From assembly GCF_027107535.1 (NCBI RefSeq), contig NZ_CP114283.1, positions 4,278,001 through 4,342,000 of the forward strand: a stretch of DNA of 64,000 bases. The letters run 5' to 3'. This stretch comes from Streptomyces aurantiacus (GTDB lineage Bacteria > Actinomycetota > Actinomycetes > Streptomycetales > Streptomycetaceae). Position 1 is the first letter of the stretch. Every line of letters starts with the position of its first letter. Under the pieces are notes generated by a model. That model was not told where the DNA came from and did not search any database. It saw only the letters and a list, made by a program, of their open reading frames with translations. Of the stretch, positions 26,636 to 35,028 are shown piece after piece. Made by a program: the position numbers and the translations under genes.

Positions 26636-27972
26636 GCCGTGGCACCTTCTGGCACGATCTCGCTGGCCCGGTCTTCCAGGGAGGCGTAGCAGCGGCCGTC
26701 GGCCATGACGTTCCAGCTGCGTGCGATCCCATTGGTGCGTTCCCAGAACAGGCTGGGTTCGGTGTAGGCGGCGATCCGTACAGGCCGTCCGTCCCAGTTG
26801 CCGTGGTAGACCGGCGCACCCCAGGGCAGACGGCTCGCCAGTTCGAAGCCGTGCTGCTCGGCGAACCGGGTGACGACGGACAGCGACACCTGGTGCTCCC
26901 GGCTCCAGACGTTGGCGGCGCGGTCGAAGTAGAGCGACTCGGTGCTGGTGGATACGTAGAGCTCTTTGAAGCAGACTTCTTCGACACCGAGAGCCGCGGC
27001 CCACGAAAGGTAGTCGGCGACCGCGGACGCGTCGGCGACGCCGCCGTGCTGGAGCACGCAGATGAGCCTCATGCGCAGCCCCGGCCAGCGGTCACGTTCC
27101 ATGCGCCAGGAGTCGATCACAGAGCTCACCGGCGTGCTCAGCATCATCAGCCGCTCGCTGACAGCGTCGTCCTGATGGTGCCGGGAGACCGCCAGCACGC
27201 TCAGGCCTGCGGCGCTCAGGGCTGCGAGACGCCCGGCGCGGTCAGCGTGCGGACCCTTCGCGAGGGTGTGCGCGTTGGTGATCAGGACGACCTTCGGGAA
27301 GGCCGCCGAGCAGGCGGACACCAGCCGTAGCTGCTGTTCGAACGGTATGAGCGTGGGTTCCCCGCCGCCGGTGATCACCGCACGTTCGGCACCCGCTGCC
27401 CGGGCGCGCTCCAGCCAGTGGGCGACCGCGTCCCATGGGACCCGGGCCGGCGCCTGGTCGCTGGAGATCGAAGCCGCGGAGAAGCAGAACGAACACCGGG
27501 CTTGGCAGGCGGAGGCGACCGGCAGAAGCGAAACCGAGCGCGGTCGCATGTCGACGTAGCGACGCTGTGCCGATCCGTGCAGGTGCAGGGAGGCCGCCAT
27601 CGCGTCTTCGACGGTTGTCGGGCGCAGGGTGAACTCGTCGCCTACGTGGTTGAGTTCGTGGACGGCTGACAACCGGATGCGAGCCTCGTGCAGTTCCATG
27701 CCGAGGCCGGTCGCCACGTTGGGCACCAACGTGGCGGGGTCCACCGTGGTTTCCAGCACCAGCAGCCGGTCGCCAGGAATGGCCAGACGGTCCAGCAGGC
27801 GTCGCGCCTTGCCGATGCCGATTCCCAACTCCGCACGGGTCAGCAGATGGAACCGGTCGGGATAGGTACTTTCCGGAATCCCCGCCTTGCCGTAAGCGAA
27901 CGCGTACTTGTCGAAGCCCTTCGCGAAGTTCGACAGCACGATGACGTGGAAGCGCTGGTCACTGTGGTTCAT
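26632..27972 (-). CDS. Radical SAM enzyme with a novel N-terminal region
   Basis: Start at 27972 (MNHSDQRFHVIVLSNFAKGF) gives 446 residues. The 4Fe-4S/SAM motif is CQARCSFC, with Cys156, 160 and 163 in the CX3CX2C pattern. AVITGGGEPTL follows as the GGE strand and RLICVLQHGG as a later barrel strand. I see no extra Cys cluster of SPASM type. The first 145 residues, with FDKYAFAYGKAGIPE and GIGIGKARRLLDRLAIPGDR, match no domain I know. It starts a three-gene operon with ATGA overlaps to the aminotransferase and methyltransferase. It likely generates a 5'-deoxyadenosyl radical to modify an amino-acid or peptide substrate. Confidence 0.86.
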   Translation of the reverse strand: MNHSDQRFHVIVLSNFAKGFDKYAFAYGKAGIPESTYPDRFHLLTRAELGIGIGKARRLLDRLAIPGDRLLVLETTVDPATLVPNVATGLGMELHEARIRLSAVHELNHVGDEFTLRPTTVEDAMAASLHLHGSAQRRYVDMRPRSVSLLPVASACQARCSFCFSAASISSDQAPARVPWDAVAHWLERARAAGAERAVITGGGEPTLIPFEQQLRLVSACSAAFPKVVLITNAHTLAKGPHADRAGRLAALSAAGLSVLAVSRHHQDDAVSERLMMLSTPVSSVIDSWRMERDRWPGLRMRLICVLQHGGVADASAVADYLSWAAALGVEEVCFKELYVSTSTESLYFDRAANVWSREHQVSLSVVTRFAEQHGFELASRLPWGAPVYHGNWDGRPVRIAAYTEPSLFWERTNGIARSWNVMADGRCYASLEDRASEIVPEGATA

Positions 27973-28149
27973 CCCGTCATCATGCATGAACGGGCCCCGG
28001 ACGACATGGGCCGAACTGCAGGCGGAACGCGGTGCCCCCACATCCGATCCGTCACCGATGACACGCCCCGCCCTGTCGCGGGTTTCATGCGAAGATCTAC
28101 AGGCCCTCTCGGGCTTCCCCTGCCGCAGTCACGATTCCTCGGAGAGTCC

Positions 28150-28944
28150 ATGCGCCGCGCCCACCTCCTCTCCGCCGCTGTCCTCCTGCTCTGCACCGCG
28201 TGTTCCGGCGGTCCGGACAGTGGAGCCTCGGAGAGTACGAAGAAGGCCGTGGATCACGGGGCGGCCGTGCGTGCCGCGATCGAGAGGACGAGCGCGGACA
28301 GCGCCCGCCTGGCCGAGAAGATCGAGTTGCAGTCCGCCGACAGCCCCACGACGTACGTGTTCGCGATCGCCGGCGCTTTCGACCTGGCGGGTGACAGGGG
28401 CCGGCTCACGGTGGAGCTCGAGGACAGCGGCATGGAACCCGTCGAGGAGGTCTTCGTCGGCGACACCGTCTATGTGCGGGGCTCGCGGGACGTGGGCGAG
28501 GGCAAGTGGGCCTCAGCCGACCGGAGCGAGGCCCTCACTCGCTATTTCCTGCGGGCGCCGCTGAACGACCCCGAGCACCTGCTCCGCCAGATGAAGACGA
28601 TGCGACAGGTGTCGAACGAGGGCAAGGACCAGGTGAACGGCGCCCCTGCGGTGCACTACCGGGGCACCATCGACCACGCCACCGCGACGCTCCGGATGAC
28701 GGCGGAGACGAAACAAGGGCTGGACGACCTGCGCGAGGAGCTGGGCGACGACGTGCCCGTCTACGCGGACGTGTGGGTCGACGGGAAGGGGCGCGCCGTC
28801 CAGGCCCGGTTGTCCTACTTCGGCGGTATGAAGGCCATGACGACGATGACACTCTCGGACTTCGGGACTCCGGTGAAGGCCGAGGCGCCGTCGGCCAGGC
28901 AGGTCGTCCCCGTGACGGCGGGCGAGGACGTCCTGCTGGCCTGA
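28150..28944 (+). CDS. LppX/LprG-like lipoprotein
   Basis: Start at 28150 has GGAGAG just upstream. The lipobox LLCTAC|S follows a short signal (MRRAHLLSAAVLLLCTACSG), so the 264-residue product is anchored to the membrane. The body is a beta-sheet half-barrel of the LolA/LppX type: FAIAGAFDLAGDRGRLTVEL, VFVGDTVYVRGSRD, APAVHYRGTIDHATATLRMT and VYADVWVDGKGRAVQARLSY. Such lipoproteins bind lipids or act as accessory surface factors. It is divergent from the radical SAM operon, with 177 bp between starts. Confidence 0.82.
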   Translation: MRRAHLLSAAVLLLCTACSGGPDSGASESTKKAVDHGAAVRAAIERTSADSARLAEKIELQSADSPTTYVFAIAGAFDLAGDRGRLTVELEDSGMEPVEEVFVGDTVYVRGSRDVGEGKWASADRSEALTRYFLRAPLNDPEHLLRQMKTMRQVSNEGKDQVNGAPAVHYRGTIDHATATLRMTAETKQGLDDLREELGDDVPVYADVWVDGKGRAVQARLSYFGGMKAMTTMTLSDFGTPVKAEAPSARQVVPVTAGEDVLLA

Positions 28945-28977
28945 GCGGGTGCCGCCGGCCGCTGCGGCGTCCGCCGG

Positions 28978-29220
28978 GACCCTTGCGCCCACCTCGCCTT
29001 CGGACACGGCGTGGACCAGCGCCTCGGGCAGCCGCTGGCCCGGGCCGAGTTGGAGATCGTGCTCCGACAGCTCTGCGAGCGGCGCCCCCACCTGCGTGAA
29101 CTCGACGACGCCGAATCTCTCCGCTTCAGGGACGACAGCTCCGTGCACGGCCTGCGCGCGCTGCGGGTCGCCTGGCGGTTGGGGTACGTGCCGCCCAGGG
29201 GAGAGATCGCCTGGGCTTAA
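28978..29220 (+). pseudogene. Cytochrome P450 C-terminal stub lacking the heme cysteine
   Basis: The frame reads DPCAHLAFGHGVDQRLGQPL, then ARAELEIVLRQLCERRPHLR and ends LRALRVAW plus a short tail. This is the heme-binding end of an actinobacterial P450. The invariant FGHGxHxCxG motif has Asp for His and Arg for the heme-ligating Cys, so it could not bind heme. The other 300 residues are absent. It lies directly upstream of the PLP decarboxylase operon and may be a relic of a once larger pathway. Confidence 0.72.
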
Positions 29221-29299
29221 AGGCGCATGTAACCGGAAATGATTACGTCCGAACGGCTGTCTGGGCCGCGGTCCGCCGTCGGAGGGGGAGGGACCTGTC

Positions 29300-30802
29300 G
29301 TGCGTGTGCCCTTGTATCTGCAGCCACGACTGGAAGCTCCGCTCACCTCTCTGCTGGCGAACCGCCCGTTCCTGCACTCTCTCGTCGATGCGCTCGGATC
29401 CCCGCTCAATGTGCTGGTTCCGGAGCGGATCGCCGAGAATGCCGAGCGTTTCCTTGCCGTCTACCGCAAGCACCATCTGTCCGGGCGGGTGTATTTCGCT
29501 CACAAAGCGAACCGGTCCAGCGCCCTGGTCCGGCGACTGGCGGCGGCCGACCCGGTCGGGGTCGGCGTCGATGTCGCCTCGCTGGGGGAGTTGCGGCATG
29601 CCCTGGGGTGTGGCGTCACCCCGGACCGGATCATGGCCACCGGCCCCAAGGACGCGGAGTTCCTGTGGCTCGCCGCCCGCGTCGGAGCGACGGTGAACCT
29701 CGACTCGCGCGGTGAGCTGGAGCAACTGGCCGAGCTCGTGCGGAAGCACGCTCTTCCCCGGGTCGATGTCCTGCTGCGCTTCGCCGAGTTCGAGTCGGCC
29801 GCAGGTTCCCAGGGAGTATCCGGTGTGCGGGTGCTCTCGCGGCGCAGCCGCTTCGGCACTCCGGCGGACGAGGTGAGCGAGTTGCTGTCCGCGGTCGAAC
29901 GGCACGGTGACGCCGTCGTGTTGACCGGCGTCGCCTACCACCTGGACACGACCGGGCTGCCGGAGAAGGCCCGTGCCCTGGAGCGCTGTGTGATGCTCCT
30001 GGACGAGTGCCGCGCCAGGGGACTCGCCCCGCGCGCCGTCGACATCGGCGGCGGTTTCGGCGTCGGCTATGTCGCCGACGCCGACCAGTGGGAGCACTGG
30101 ACCACGGCGCTGTCCGAGGCGGTCCTGGGAACCGGTCCGGCCTTGACCTGGCGCGGCCACGGCTACGGACTGCGCAACGAGGGCGGCACCGTGCGGGGGT
30201 CCGCTGCCCTCTACCCGGCTCACCGCCCCACTGCCGGGCCCGGCTATCTGGACGAGCTGCTCTCCCTGCCCGCCCCCTCCCTGGCCCGCCCGTCGGCCAC
30301 CCTGCTCCTGGAGCACCTCTACGACCTGTACGCCGAGCCGGGCCGCGCACTGGTAGACCAGTGCGGACTCTCCCTGGCGCGCGTCCTGGACGTACGGCGT
30401 ACGGGCCACGACTCCGGCGACTACCTGGTGCGCCTCGGCATGAACGCCGGGGACGTGAGCCTGGAGGAACACGGCGTGGTCGTCGATCCGGTACTGCTTC
30501 CACGCACCGGAGTGGCCGAGGAGAGCGGCGAGGATCCGGTGGGCGTCTACCTCGTCGGCAACCTGTGCCTGGAGGCCGATCTGATCACGCGCCGCAAGGT
30601 CTTCCTGCCCCGGCTGCCGCGCACCGGCGACGTGCTGGCGTTCGCCAACACGGCCGGCTACGCGATGGACTTCCATGCCCACCACGCACAGCGGCAGCCG
30701 GTCGCCCGCACGGTCGCGGTCGTCCGGGACGGCGCATCGTGGGGCTGGTGCCTGGACGAGGACTACTGGCCGATCACGCGACCCGGGGGAGCGTTGTCAT
30801 GA
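29300..30802 (+). CDS. PLP-dependent decarboxylase (fold type III, Y4yA-like)
   Basis: GTG at 29300 follows a very strong GGAGGGGGAGGGA site; the product is 500 residues. The alanine-racemase-type barrel carries the PLP lysine in VYFAHKANRS (Lys69) and the phosphate loop VDIGGGFGVGY near 248. The C-terminal barrel has VGNLCLEADLI, which keeps the Cys-x-x-x-D of ornithine/diaminopimelate/arginine decarboxylases. It is longer than those enzymes and resembles the group annotated as Y4yA-family PLP enzymes; that last point is from memory. It begins a four-gene operon with CysK-like, desulfurase-like and methyltransferase genes. Confidence 0.85.
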   Translation: MRVPLYLQPRLEAPLTSLLANRPFLHSLVDALGSPLNVLVPERIAENAERFLAVYRKHHLSGRVYFAHKANRSSALVRRLAAADPVGVGVDVASLGELRHALGCGVTPDRIMATGPKDAEFLWLAARVGATVNLDSRGELEQLAELVRKHALPRVDVLLRFAEFESAAGSQGVSGVRVLSRRSRFGTPADEVSELLSAVERHGDAVVLTGVAYHLDTTGLPEKARALERCVMLLDECRARGLAPRAVDIGGGFGVGYVADADQWEHWTTALSEAVLGTGPALTWRGHGYGLRNEGGTVRGSAALYPAHRPTAGPGYLDELLSLPAPSLARPSATLLLEHLYDLYAEPGRALVDQCGLSLARVLDVRRTGHDSGDYLVRLGMNAGDVSLEEHGVVVDPVLLPRTGVAEESGEDPVGVYLVGNLCLEADLITRRKVFLPRLPRTGDVLAFANTAGYAMDFHAHHAQRQPVARTVAVVRDGASWGWCLDEDYWPITRPGGALS

Positions 30803-32136
30803 GGTACGACAGCATCACGGAGGCCATCGGCAACACGCCGCTGGTGCGGATCGACCCGGCTGTGCACGGCCTGCGCCACATCGACCTCTACGCGAAGCTG
30901 GAGATGCTCAACCCCTTCGGGTCGGTCAAGGACAGGCCCGCCTGGAACATGGCCCGCCCGCTTCTCGAAGGCGCGGCCGAGCAGGGCGACACGGTCGTGG
31001 AACTTTCCAGCGGCAACACCGCGAAGGCCCTCGCCCTGCTGGCCGGTATGCACGGGCTGCGGTTCAAGAGCGTGACCAACCGGATGCGGGTGCCGGAGAT
31101 CAAGGAGCTTCTTCTGCTGCTGGGCGCCGAGATCGAGGAACTGCCGGGGCAGAGCGAATGTCTCGACCCGACCGACACCGACGATCCGCTGACCCGGTTC
31201 CACCAGGTGCTCTCCGAACCGGGGAGCACCTATCTGCACACCGACCAGTACTTCAACCCGCGCAACACGGATGCGCACGCGGCGGGCACCGGTCCGGAGA
31301 TCATCAAGGATCTTGACGGACGGGCCCCGGACTGGTTCATCGCCTGTGTGGGCACGGCCGGTTCGTCGACCGGGGTGGCCCGGGTGCTGCGCGAGCACGA
31401 CCCCGAGACGCGGGTCCTCGGACTGGTCGCCCACAAGTCGGACTTCATCCCCGGTATCCGCACCATCGACGAGGTCCACCAGGTCGGCCTGTTCGACCCG
31501 GCGACGTACGACACGATCGAGTCGGTGACCTCCGACGAGGCCATCGACGGCATGCTGACCCTCATCCGTCGCTGCGGACTTCTGACCGGACCGACAGGAG
31601 GCGCCGCCTACCACGGGGCGGTACGGCATCTGCGCCCGCTGGACGGGGAGTTGGCGGAAGCGGCACAGCGCCGGACGGCGGTCTTCATCGTCTGCGACCG
31701 CACCGAGAGCTATCTGAGTTACGTGCGCCGGCGACGCCCCGAACTCCTGGGCCGATCGCGTCCGAAGCACTCCGCCGCAGCCCTCACCGACGCCGAGATA
31801 CGCGCCGGAGCGACCGTCATCGGCATTGAGGACGCCCGGCGGTGGATCGGCGACGCAGAGCCGCGCCCGCTCGTCGTCGACCTGCGCGGCCCTCACGCGT
31901 ACGCCGCGCTGCACATCGAGGGGTCGGTCAACATCGTCGACGAGCTTTTCGACGAACTCGTCCGTGGCGGGCTGCCGTTCAGCAAGGCGCAGCCGGTGCT
32001 GCTGGCCTGTCCGGTCGGCGAGAAGTCCGCCCGCTATGCCGCCGTGCTGAGCAGGATGGGGCATCCGGACGTGCGCAGCCTGGCCGGTGGCATCGTCGCC
32101 TGGCGGGACGCGGGTGCACCGCTGGTGCGGGAATGA
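30799..32136 (+). CDS. Cysteine-synthase-like PLP enzyme fused to a rhodanese domain
   Basis: Its ATG overlaps the decarboxylase stop (ATGA). Residues 1-320 are a fold-type-II synthase: IGNTPLVRI, NPFGSVKDRPAWNM with Lys44, SSGNTAKALA for the PLP substrate loop, and GPTGGAAYHGA for the phosphate. Residues about 345-445 are a rhodanese: PLVVDLRGPHAYAALHIEGS and LLACPVGEKSARYA, with the catalytic Cys near 403, then LAGGIVAWRDAGAP. The fusion suggests that sulfur bound as persulfide on the rhodanese is used in a beta-replacement, or that product sulfur is relayed onward. It is the second gene of the operon. Confidence 0.88.
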   Translation: MRYDSITEAIGNTPLVRIDPAVHGLRHIDLYAKLEMLNPFGSVKDRPAWNMARPLLEGAAEQGDTVVELSSGNTAKALALLAGMHGLRFKSVTNRMRVPEIKELLLLLGAEIEELPGQSECLDPTDTDDPLTRFHQVLSEPGSTYLHTDQYFNPRNTDAHAAGTGPEIIKDLDGRAPDWFIACVGTAGSSTGVARVLREHDPETRVLGLVAHKSDFIPGIRTIDEVHQVGLFDPATYDTIESVTSDEAIDGMLTLIRRCGLLTGPTGGAAYHGAVRHLRPLDGELAEAAQRRTAVFIVCDRTESYLSYVRRRRPELLGRSRPKHSAAALTDAEIRAGATVIGIEDARRWIGDAEPRPLVVDLRGPHAYAALHIEGSVNIVDELFDELVRGGLPFSKAQPVLLACPVGEKSARYAAVLSRMGHPDVRSLAGGIVAWRDAGAPLVRE

Positions 32137-33362
32137 GCGCGGTACACCCCCGGTACGGGACCCGGCAGGACGGCACGTCGGCCGACTGGCAGCGGGAGAT
32201 CAGGAAGCAGTTCCCCATCATCACCGCCCACCCCGAGCTGGCATACCTCGACAGCGCGGCCACCTCGCAGAAGCCGCAGGCCGTGCTGGATGCAGTACAG
32301 ACCTACCTCGCGACGTCGAACGCCAACGCGGGGCGCGGCATGTATCCGTGGGCCAACCGGACGACAGAGCTGGTCGAACGGACCCGGAACCGGGTCAAGG
32401 AGTTCCTGAAGGACCCGGACCCCCAGCGCTCGGCCGTCCACTTCACCGGCGGAACCACCGACGGGCTGCGAACGGTGGCCCGTGACTGGCTCATCGCGCA
32501 TCTGACGGACGGCGACGAGATCCTTGTCCCCTTCGCGGACCACCGGGCGAACCTGGACCCCTGGCTGGAGGCCCGGCAACTGCTGGCCGCCCGGGGTGTC
32601 GAAGTACGGGTGAGGGAGTTGCCCTACCAGACGGCATCCGGCGACTACGACCACAGGGCGCTGGACCGGGTCGTCGGCCCGCGCACCCGCTTCGTCGCCG
32701 CCACCCACGTTCACCACGTGTACGGCGCAGACATGAACGTCCACCGCATCCGCGCAGCCGTCGGCCCGGACGTGCCGATCTGCCTGGACGCCGCCCAGAG
32801 CGTCGGTCATCTGCCTGTCTCTGTCGCCGATCCCGCGCTCGATGTGGACTTCGTGGTCTTCTCCGGCCACAAGGCACTGGCCCTGCCCGGCACCGGTGCC
32901 GTCTGGGCACGGAACACGCGCGGTCCAGCTTTCCAGCCCGGCGGGTGGCAGGGCACGCCCAACACTGTGGGAATCGCCTCGCTGGAAGCCGCGCTCGATT
33001 GGCTGGACACGGTGGGCACGGACCGCGTCGCGCGCTGGACCGGCGCCCTCACGGCTCGCCTCACCGAGGGACTCGAGGGCCTCGCCGCCTACGAGGTCCT
33101 GGGCTGCCAGGCCAGTCTGGGCGTCGAATCCGTCGTCCCCGCCACCCAGCGCCGCCACGGCATCGTCACTTTCCGGCACCAGGACATCCCCTCCGACGAC
33201 CTCGGCTTCATCCTGTTCAGCCACGGGTTCATGGTGCGGGCCGACAGCCTCTGCCAGGCGGGAGCCGGGGAGAAGGACGGATCGGTGCGGGTCAGCTTGC
33301 ATGTGTACAACACAGTCGAGGAGATCGACCGCCTGCTGTCGGTCCTCACAGAGCTGTGCTGA
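32133..33362 (+). CDS. SufS/CsdA-like cysteine desulfurase (class V aminotransferase)
   Basis: Translationally coupled to the previous gene by ATGA at 32133. The 409-residue protein has ELAYLDSAATSQKPQAVLDA, the ATHVHHVYGADMNV and CLDAAQSVGHLPV strands, and VVFSGHKALALPGTGAVW with the PLP Lys near 245. The C-terminal RADSLCQAG keeps the persulfide-forming Cys near 373. It would remove sulfur from cysteine or a cysteine-like product and could load the rhodanese domain encoded next door. No SufBCD or IscU genes lie nearby, so a role in small-molecule sulfur transfer rather than Fe-S assembly is inferred. Confidence 0.88.
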   Translation: MSAVHPRYGTRQDGTSADWQREIRKQFPIITAHPELAYLDSAATSQKPQAVLDAVQTYLATSNANAGRGMYPWANRTTELVERTRNRVKEFLKDPDPQRSAVHFTGGTTDGLRTVARDWLIAHLTDGDEILVPFADHRANLDPWLEARQLLAARGVEVRVRELPYQTASGDYDHRALDRVVGPRTRFVAATHVHHVYGADMNVHRIRAAVGPDVPICLDAAQSVGHLPVSVADPALDVDFVVFSGHKALALPGTGAVWARNTRGPAFQPGGWQGTPNTVGIASLEAALDWLDTVGTDRVARWTGALTARLTEGLEGLAAYEVLGCQASLGVESVVPATQRRHGIVTFRHQDIPSDDLGFILFSHGFMVRADSLCQAGAGEKDGSVRVSLHVYNTVEEIDRLLSVLTELC

Positions 33363-33460
33363 CATCAAAAAGCGAGCGAAAAAACGAATGAAAACCGTTT
33401 CCACCTGTAGATTCGGGGTGTCAGCGAACAGGTGGGCAACGGAAGAGGTGGCGCGGCCGG

Positions 33461-34231
33461 ATGGGCGTCAGCATGGCGACAGCCAAAACGTGGGTGGAGC
33501 GCTGGGAGCGGCAGCAGCAGCACTATGCCGTCCACCGCGAGGAACGGTTCACCGTGATCGCCGATGTGATCGAGCACGTCACCGCCGACCGGACCGGACC
33601 CCTCCTCCTGGATCTGGGCTGTGGGCCCGGCTCCTTGGCGGCACGGCTCGACGAGCGACTGCCGGACGCCGAGATCGTCGCCGTCGACATGGACCCGCTG
33701 CTCCTGGAACTCGCCCGCACCCACCACGCGGGCGCCGCCCGCTACGTGGACGCCGTGATCGGCGAGGACGGGTGGACCGATGTCCTCGGCCTGAACCGAC
33801 CCCTCGACGCGGCCGTCTCGACGACCGCCCTCCACTACCTCACCGAGCCGGTCCTGCTCAGCACCTATCGTCGCCTGGCGCGACTCCTGCGCCCCGGCGG
33901 AGCGCTCGTCAACGGGGACCACTTCCCGCCGGGCGGCCCGCCCTGCTCGGACCTGACCGCACATGTGGGCCGACGTCAGGCCGAACGGTCACGCACCCAC
34001 GCCAACGAGGACTGGCAGTCCTGGTGGACGGCCGCGGCCCAAGACCCTGAGCTGGCAGACCTGTTCACCGAGCGCGAGCAGCGCAAGCCGTCGGGCGCCG
34101 ACGGCGGCGGAGGGGACAACGGCCTGACCGCGGCCCGCCACGCCGAACTGCTGAGGCAGGCAGGCTTCCGGCATGTCACTCCGGTCTGGCAGTTCGGCGA
34201 CAGTCAGGTCCTGGTCGCGGTCAAGGACTGA
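33461..34231 (+). CDS. Class I SAM-dependent methyltransferase, end of sulfur operon
   Basis: The 256-residue product starts MGVSMATAKTWVERWERQQQ; a start at 33473 is also possible. Motif I is LLLDLGCGPGSLAARLDERL, then EIVAVDMDPLLLELA, AVSTTALHYL and LLRPGGALVNGDHF. It follows the desulfurase by 98 bp, an AT-richer gap. It is most likely part of the same operon and would methylate an O, N or S atom of the pathway product. The pathway and substrate are unknown. Confidence 0.85.
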   Translation: MGVSMATAKTWVERWERQQQHYAVHREERFTVIADVIEHVTADRTGPLLLDLGCGPGSLAARLDERLPDAEIVAVDMDPLLLELARTHHAGAARYVDAVIGEDGWTDVLGLNRPLDAAVSTTALHYLTEPVLLSTYRRLARLLRPGGALVNGDHFPPGGPPCSDLTAHVGRRQAERSRTHANEDWQSWWTAAAQDPELADLFTEREQRKPSGADGGGGDNGLTAARHAELLRQAGFRHVTPVWQFGDSQVLVAVKD

Positions 34232-34267
34232 GCGGCCTCCCGGTCGGACGGCCAGGCTCATCAGGAT

Positions 34268-34828
34268 TCAGAGGGTCAGGCCCATCAGGATCTCGTCACG
34301 GTCGTCGCCCGGGGCCACGCGCAGCGCCCCCGGCCATCGGCCGATCTCCGTCCAGCCCAGCCTGCGATAGAAGTCCTCAAGGCCCAGACCCCCTCTCGCG
34401 GCGAGCCCCAGTCTCTCCAGGCCCATTTCGTCGCGGGCGATGTCGCGCACCCGGTACATCAAGGTGGCGCCGATGCCGCGGCCGCGGAAGCGCGGATGCG
34501 TCTGGACGTGGTTGACCACACCGCAGTGCGCGACAAGAGGATGCTCGTCGCGACGCACGATGAGCCAGCCCGCGAGCGCGCCGTTCACCGTGGCCACCAG
34601 GAGCCTGGCGCGCTGAGGATCGAGCCCGCTGATGAGCCGGTCCATCGCCGCTCCGGCCTCGCGGGTGCTCACGGGCGGCAGCGGGAACTCGGGTGCGATG
34701 ACGGCCCCGCCGGTGTTCGCCACCGCCACCCAGCAGTCGATCAGTTCCCGTCTGAGGTCGGGTGGGATCGACCGGGGCCGGGTGATCTGAGTCAACGCGG
34801 GTGCCGTCGCTGCCTCGTTCACGGTCAT
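34268..34828 (-). CDS. GNAT-family N-acetyltransferase
   Basis: Start at 34828 (MTVNEAATAPALTQITRPRS) gives 186 residues. The acetyl-CoA loop is THPRFRGRGIGATLMYRVRD (R-G-R-G-I-G). It is preceded by ARLLVATVNGALAGWLIVRR and followed by LGLEDFYRRLGWTEIGRWPG. This is a complete single-domain GNAT. It is convergent with the methyltransferase gene, with 36 bp between stops, so it belongs to a separate unit. The substrate is unknown. Confidence 0.87.
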   Translation of the reverse strand: MTVNEAATAPALTQITRPRSIPPDLRRELIDCWVAVANTGGAVIAPEFPLPPVSTREAGAAMDRLISGLDPQRARLLVATVNGALAGWLIVRRDEHPLVAHCGVVNHVQTHPRFRGRGIGATLMYRVRDIARDEMGLERLGLAARGGLGLEDFYRRLGWTEIGRWPGALRVAPGDDRDEILMGLTL

Positions 34829-34899
34829 GCCGAGCAGCCTAGACGGGACCCTGAACCAAGGAAGGCGGGTTGGGTCGCGAACATCACGGCTCTTCGTAT

Positions 34900-34915
34900 T
34901 GAAAATGGATGTCAT
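34900..34915 (+). promoter_or_regulatory. Zur/Fur-like operator candidate
   Basis: TGAAAATGGATGTCAT at 34900-34915 sits in a local AT-rich patch. It resembles the TGAAAATG-ATTA-TCATTTTCA style of actinobacterial Zur boxes, although the right arm is imperfect. It lies 114 bp before a Cys-rich gene and in a neighbourhood with a zinc sensor. The match was made by eye only. Confidence 0.4.
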
Positions 34916-35028
34916 TAGCTTAGGATCGGGAAGTGAAGGGCCGGCTGGCATGTCGGTGGCGGACGAGCCCGCCTGCCACGCAGTCAGGCTCAGCTGTCGG
35001 GATCGACCCGGCATGAAGGGCGGGACGC

